Below, piece by piece: positions 5,664 through 9,319 of a stretch of DNA of 9,319 nt (its first letter is position 1; each line of letters begins with the position of its first letter). The DNA is taken from positions 1 through 9,319 of the forward strand of contig JBEIQI010000111.1 of the NCBI GenBank assembly GCA_040376605.1. Direction: 5' to 3'. The DNA comes from JANWKQ01 sp040376605 (GTDB lineage: Bacteria > Bacteroidota > Bacteroidia > CAIKAF01). The position numbers and the translations under genes are program-made. Below the pieces are notes generated by a model, which saw nothing but the letters and a program-made list of their open reading frames with translations, made no database searches and was not told the DNA's origin.

Positions 5664-6587
5664 GTGGAGCAACCCGTTATACTAAAAAAGATTCAGGAAA
5701 GTCATAAAAACCTCATCAGGACGTTTTTATATTTCGATATTTTCCAATATCCGCTTCACAAACATGAGCTATCTATAGCAGTGCAAAATCATACGATTCT
5801 GCAAGAATCATTAGACGAATTGATTTCACTGGGTGTTGTTGAGCAAAAAAACGATCTGTTTTTTTTGAAAGGAAAAACTTATGAAAAGCGAATCGTTAAA
5901 CAATCAGCTTCATCACATTTCTATAAAAAGGCGAAAGGTTATGCTTCCTTAATCAATAAATTCCCATTCGTTAGGGGTGTTTACATTTCAGGAAGTTTGT
6001 CAAAAGACTGGGCGGATGAAACCACGGATGTAGATTATTTCATTATTACATCTCCTCAACGGTTATGGCTTTGTCGGACCATGCACATACTATTTAAAAA
6101 AATATTTGTACTGAATTCTAGAAAATATTTTTGTCTTAATTATTTTATTGATACCGATCATCTGGAAATTGAGGAGAAAAATATTTTCACAGCTACAGAA
6201 GTTAGTTTTTTAAAACCTCTTATCAACGAAAAGTTATACCAGGAGTTTATTGGGAGCAATCAATGGGTGAAGGATTATTATCCTTTATATCCACTTGTAT
6301 CAATGGAAAGTTTGGTTCAACAAAAAGAGGTTGTCATAAAAAAGGGATTGGAGAAATTGCTCTCCGGAACCTTTGGTGAAAAGCTCGATATATGGTCGAT
6401 GAAAAGAACTTTGAAATTTTGGAAGGGCAAATTTCCGGAAATGGAACACTTGGATTTTGAAATTAACTTTAAATCAAACCGAACCATATCAAAACATCAT
6501 CCTAGCGGTTTCCAAAAAAGGGTTGTTGAGACGCTAGAAGAAAAAATAAGTGAATTCGAAAAATCTTTTGGTATTTCGTTGCAATGA
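5664..6587 (+). CDS. winged-helix / nucleotidyltransferase domain protein
   Basis: The 307-residue protein belongs to the polymerase-beta-like nucleotidyltransferase superfamily. Residues about 15-70 look like a winged helix: helices with FDIFQYPLHKHELSIAV and LDELISLGVVE, then a wing ending FFLKG. The core follows at about 100-200, with strand VRGVYISG, the GS signature (Gly110-Ser111), and paired metal carboxylates Asp122 and Asp124 in TTDVDYFII. A possible third acid is Asp163 or Asp165 in the NYFIDTD strand. Such enzymes move a nucleotide to an acceptor (a sugar, antibiotic, protein or RNA); the acceptor here is unknown. The rest (200-307) is helical and basic. The start is GTG 5664, since the frame is closed by a stop at 5652 and no ATG precedes the domains. 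The stop overlaps the next start (ATGA, 4 nt), implying coupled translation with the radical SAM gene. Confidence 0.8.
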   Translation: MEQPVILKKIQESHKNLIRTFLYFDIFQYPLHKHELSIAVQNHTILQESLDELISLGVVEQKNDLFFLKGKTYEKRIVKQSASSHFYKKAKGYASLINKFPFVRGVYISGSLSKDWADETTDVDYFIITSPQRLWLCRTMHILFKKIFVLNSRKYFCLNYFIDTDHLEIEEKNIFTATEVSFLKPLINEKLYQEFIGSNQWVKDYYPLYPLVSMESLVQQKEVVIKKGLEKLLSGTFGEKLDIWSMKRTLKFWKGKFPEMEHLDFEINFKSNRTISKHHPSGFQKRVVETLEEKISEFEKSFGISLQ

Positions 6588-8056
6588 AAAGGATATTAAT
6601 TACTCATTCTTATTTTATTCATTTTGACCCTAAACAGGAAAATCTGGGGCAGCCATATCCTCCCTTGGGAACACTTTATGCTGCTGCCGTTTTGCGTGAA
6701 GCGGGTTTTGATGTGATCTTTCATGATGTGATGTTTAGGCAAGATGCCAAGCATATAGAAGCGGAATTACACAAAGTTAAGCCCGATTATTTTGTTATTT
6801 ATGATGATGGTTTTAATTACCTAACCAAAATGTGCTTAACGAATATGAGAGAGGCTGCGTTTAAAATGGCGGAGATTGCTCATGATTTTAAGGTTCCCGT
6901 ATTGATTTCCAGTTCAGATAGCACTGATCATTTTGAAAAATATTTGAATCGGGGTGTTGATTATGTTTTGTTGGGGGAAGCGGAAGAAACCTTGTTGGAG
7001 CTCCTTAGCAGACTGGAGAATAATGAAACGGTGGATCAATCTCTTCTAGGGATTGCCTATAAGAATGAACATAATGGTATTCAAAAGAATGCTCGACGTA
7101 ATGTAATTCGGGAGCTGGATTCCTTACCTATGCCCGCCTGGGATCTTTTGGATATTGAGCCTTACCGAAAAGTGTGGTTGGCAAAGAATGGTTATTTTAT
7201 GATCAATATGGGCACTACAAGAGGTTGCCCTTATAAATGTAATTGGTGTGCAAAACCAATTTATGGTCAAAAATATAATTCCAGATCTCCCGAGAATGTA
7301 GTAAAAGAAATTGCTTGGTTACAAAAGAATTTTCAAATAGAAAATATATGGTTTAGTGACGATATTTTTGGATTAAAGCCAAATTGGGTGCATGAATTTG
7401 CCGATTTATTAGAAAAGGAAAACCTAAAAATATTTTATAAAATTCAATCAAGAGCGGATCTCTTATTGCAGGAAAACTATGTAACGGATCTTGCACGATC
7501 AGGTTGCAGCTCTGTTTGGATGGGTGCCGAAAGTGGCTCTCAAAAAATATTGGATGCCATGGATAAAGGAATACTTGTTGAAGATATTCGAAATGCCACC
7601 ATTCTACTTAAAAAGCACCATATTAAACCTTCATTTTTTATTCAGTTTGGCTATTTGGGCGAACAATGGAAGGATATTGAATTAACGATTCGTTTAATTA
7701 ACGAGATGTTACCAGAGGATATTGGGGTATCCGTTTCTTATCCATTACCAGGGACTAAATTTTATGAAAAAGTAAAAACTGATTTGGTTTCAAAATCTAA
7801 TTGGACGGATTCGGATGATTTAGATTTAATGTTTAAAAACACCTATGAGCCTAATTTTTATAAAACCCTTCATAGATATGTGCATAAGAATTACAGAAAA
7901 TTTCAAGCCATAGATAGTTTGAAAAATATTGGGGGTAAAACCATTCATCGAACCGCCCCGAGTTTTAGAAAGGTATTTGTTTTGCCATATTATTTTGTTG
8001 GGGCTTGGTGGTTTAAAAGGAAATTAAAGGGTTATGAAATCCGAAATGAACACTAA
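6584..8056 (+). CDS. B12-binding-domain radical SAM protein
   Basis: The 490-residue protein has the BchE-like layout of cobalamin-type radical SAM enzymes. Residues about 1-160 form a Rossmann-like B12-binding domain: ILITHSYFI, PYPPLGTLYAAAVLREAGFD, then VDYVLLGEAEETL. It has no DxHxxG histidine motif, which is usual in this group, so cobalamin binding is plausible but not proven. A short linker (LDSLPMPAWDLLD) leads to the radical SAM barrel, where Cys215, Cys219 and Cys222 (CPYKCNWC) bind the 4Fe-4S cluster that cleaves S-adenosylmethionine. FSDDIFG, the MGAESG motif (313-318) and SYPLPGTKFYEKV are family landmarks. Members do methylations, ring closures and other C-C or C-P chemistry; the substrate is unknown. 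ATG 6584 overlaps the preceding stop by 4 nt and the end overlaps the methyltransferase gene by 23 nt, so the three act as one translational unit. The stop is TAA. Confidence 0.88.
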   Translation: MKRILITHSYFIHFDPKQENLGQPYPPLGTLYAAAVLREAGFDVIFHDVMFRQDAKHIEAELHKVKPDYFVIYDDGFNYLTKMCLTNMREAAFKMAEIAHDFKVPVLISSSDSTDHFEKYLNRGVDYVLLGEAEETLLELLSRLENNETVDQSLLGIAYKNEHNGIQKNARRNVIRELDSLPMPAWDLLDIEPYRKVWLAKNGYFMINMGTTRGCPYKCNWCAKPIYGQKYNSRSPENVVKEIAWLQKNFQIENIWFSDDIFGLKPNWVHEFADLLEKENLKIFYKIQSRADLLLQENYVTDLARSGCSSVWMGAESGSQKILDAMDKGILVEDIRNATILLKKHHIKPSFFIQFGYLGEQWKDIELTIRLINEMLPEDIGVSVSYPLPGTKFYEKVKTDLVSKSNWTDSDDLDLMFKNTYEPNFYKTLHRYVHKNYRKFQAIDSLKNIGGKTIHRTAPSFRKVFVLPYYFVGAWWFKRKLKGYEIRNEH

Positions 8057-8795
8057 GATTTTTGATCTAAAGGCGGAATCTTATGATTTTGAGTTTTCGG
8101 ACTCACCAATAGGTCGGGCCCAACGACAAGCAGTTCATCGCTTTGTAAAGGATGAATTAAAACTTCAATCTAATTTAAAAATACTAGAATTAAATTGTGG
8201 AACAGGAATCGATATCGCATTTCTGCAAACCTTTGGGACGGTTACTGCTACAGACGCCTCTGCAAAAATGGTTGAGATTGCATCTGAACGAAATCCAGAT
8301 GTAATATGCTCTGTTCTTGATTTTAATCAACCCATCCGATTGGAGCAGAAATATGATATTATATTCTCCAACTTTGGTGGCTTAAATTGTATTACCCCAA
8401 CACGATTAAAAGAGCTTAGTTATGAATTAGAGCAACATCTAATACCCAATGGACAGTTGTTTATTGTACTTATGCACAAATGGAGTTTTGCAGAGTTCAT
8501 CTATTTCGCCGTGAAACTCAATTTTAAAAAGGCGGCAAGGAGATTGTCAGGCAAGGCAAAATTTGGTGAGCTTCCGATTCATTATTATTCAAAATCCGAA
8601 TTGTCGAATATATTTCAATCCTTTCATTTAAATAAAACATTACCAATTGGCCTTATTCTTTCAGGTGAATATATGAATGTAGTTGGAAACAAACTTCAAA
8701 AAAGCGATCAGTATTGGAGATGGCTTTTTCCTTTAATTGGGGCTGATCATGTGGTATATAAATTTGTTCTCAAAACCAAGGATCAACAGAAATAA
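8034..8795 (+). CDS. class I SAM-dependent methyltransferase
   Basis: The 253-residue protein has the Rossmann-type SAM-binding core. Motif I is ILELNCGTGID (50-60), with Asn in place of the commoner Gly. The acidic residue that binds the SAM ribose is Asp74 in VTATDAS, motif III is LDF (95-97), and YDIIFSNFGGLNCI (107-120) is the post-core strand and active-site loop. The C-terminal half (about 150-250) is basic and aromatic, probably the substrate cap. It resembles the broad UbiE / Methyltransf_11 and _25 groups, which methylate small molecules; no acceptor can be assigned. The start is ATG 8034, 23 nt inside the radical SAM gene; a second in-frame ATG at 8046 (MNTKIF) would also work. Coupling to the radical SAM and nucleotidyltransferase genes suggests a shared pathway. 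Its TAA stop directly abuts the stop of the convergent gene. Confidence 0.87.
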   Translation: MKSEMNTKIFDLKAESYDFEFSDSPIGRAQRQAVHRFVKDELKLQSNLKILELNCGTGIDIAFLQTFGTVTATDASAKMVEIASERNPDVICSVLDFNQPIRLEQKYDIIFSNFGGLNCITPTRLKELSYELEQHLIPNGQLFIVLMHKWSFAEFIYFAVKLNFKKAARRLSGKAKFGELPIHYYSKSELSNIFQSFHLNKTLPIGLILSGEYMNVVGNKLQKSDQYWRWLFPLIGADHVVYKFVLKTKDQQK

Positions 8796-9236
8796 CTATT
8801 TTCTGAACAAATAAAACCTCTCCTGATGAATGATAGAATAGCCCTTATCATAAGCAACTTTTATTTCCATAGAAATATAGTCGCCCCATTGTGACCGAAC
8901 TTTTTCATCCACATATTGAAAGAACACAGTAACAAAATGATTTCCATCGAATCCGTAGGTTTTAATTGGCGTGCCTTGTTCATCGCAATGGATCCAAAAA
9001 TTAATGGCATGAGGCACTACCCCATGTCTTTGGAAATATCCGGACCCATCGCAATTTAATAGTACACGTGGATCACCTTTTTTATTGAATAAATATTCTC
9101 CACAAATTTCTACCGGAAATTTTTGACAACCAAGGAATTCCTTACCATTAATTTCAATTTTTTTAGTCTCAACTTGAGAGAAGATGGATCCCGAAACGAA
9201 TCCAAGAAGCGTTAAAACAATTAATATTTTTTTCAT
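8796..9236 (-). CDS. secreted hypothetical protein with four cysteines
   Basis: I do not recognise this 146-residue protein. It starts with a clear signal peptide (MKKILIVLTLLGFVSGSIFS, cleavage near SIFS-Q at 20/21), so it is exported to the periplasm or beyond. There is no lipobox cysteine and no T9SS sorting domain, and no later membrane segment. The mature part of about 126 residues has four Cys (37, 45, 62, 84), enough for two disulfides, and alternating hydrophobic/aromatic strands (YGFDGNHFVTVFFQYV, YISMEIKVAYD), suggesting a small beta-rich fold. ATG 9236 is the only start that keeps the signal peptide. It is transcribed toward the methyltransferase gene, and the two stops touch with no spacer. 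A TACTTTTA sequence upstream (9278-9271, minus strand) is one base from the TAnnTTTG element but lacks a suitable -33 partner. The stop is TAG. Confidence 0.75.
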   Translation of the reverse strand: MKKILIVLTLLGFVSGSIFSQVETKKIEINGKEFLGCQKFPVEICGEYLFNKKGDPRVLLNCDGSGYFQRHGVVPHAINFWIHCDEQGTPIKTYGFDGNHFVTVFFQYVDEKVRSQWGDYISMEIKVAYDKGYSIIHQERFYLFRK

Positions 9237-9250
9237 GTAAAGTACCTTCT

Positions 9251-9258
9251 TAATTTTG
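9251..9258 (+). promoter_or_regulatory. possible -7 element pointing out of the window
   Basis: TAATTTTG is an exact TAnnTTTG match on the plus strand, in the gap upstream of the minus-strand secreted-protein gene. No TTG is found 17-23 bases upstream, so it may be a chance match. An ATG 28 bases further on opens a frame that runs off the window. Confidence 0.25.
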
Positions 9259-9285
9259 CTGAACCGTAAGTAAAAGTATCGAAAT

Positions 9286-9319
9286 ATGTTGAGGGCTTGT
9301 TTAAATAATTATCAAAAGA
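9286..9319 (+). CDS. possible start of a gene cut by the window edge
   Basis: ATG at 9286 opens a frame (MLRACLNNYQK) still open at the last base. It lies downstream of the TAATTTTG element and is divergent from the secreted-protein gene. Eleven codons are too few for identification, and an open run this short is expected by chance, so this is only a candidate. Confidence 0.15.
   Translation, partial: MLRACLNNYQK

Noticed and set aside
7491..7685. 64-codon plus-strand open frame
   Set aside because: Out-of-frame shadow inside the radical SAM barrel.

Overview
The window looks like the chromosome of a Bacteroidota member, probably from the Flavobacteriales or a related order. The DNA is AT-rich. 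Two secreted proteins end in type IX secretion (T9SS) C-terminal sorting domains with a YPNP motif. Promoter-like sites follow the Bacteroidota form TTG-N17-23-TAnnTTTG, and most starts lack a Shine-Dalgarno sequence. The pdhB / etfB-etfA / bifunctional-nuclease neighbourhood is, from memory, one seen in flavobacteria. No tRNA, rRNA, CRISPR array, insertion sequence or phage gene was found, and no gene-free stretch exceeds about 140 bases.

Layout: (1) 1-1974, plus strand: two overlapping genes for T9SS cargo proteins, the first cut by the window edge. (2) 2050-3030, minus strand: the pyruvate dehydrogenase E1 beta gene (pdhB), interrupted by one in-frame TAG at codon 173 while both halves remain fully conserved. 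(3) 3169-4912, plus strand, divergent from pdhB: etfB and etfA, the two electron transfer flavoprotein subunits. (4) 4970-5575: a DUF151 bifunctional nuclease-like protein with a UVR tail, set off on both sides by terminator-like hairpins. (5) 5664-8795: a tightly coupled trio encoding a winged-helix/nucleotidyltransferase protein, a B12-binding-type radical SAM enzyme and a class I SAM methyltransferase, with overlaps of 4 and 23 nt. (6) 8796-9236, minus strand: a small secreted four-cysteine protein of unknown function whose stop codon abuts the methyltransferase stop with no gap.

PdhB and EtfAB belong to central carbon and electron flow: acetyl-CoA from pyruvate, and electrons from flavin dehydrogenases to the quinone pool. 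The most striking observation is the amber codon in pdhB. It sits exactly between the two structural domains, nine bases before an in-frame ATG, and the TAG itself completes an AGGA sequence ahead of that ATG. It may be a sequencing error, a recent null mutation, readthrough, or a split gene. TAG is also the normal stop of four of the ten genes here, so a reassigned code is unlikely. The best candidate for an undescribed system is the nucleotidyltransferase / radical SAM / methyltransferase trio, whose substrate cannot be read from sequence.
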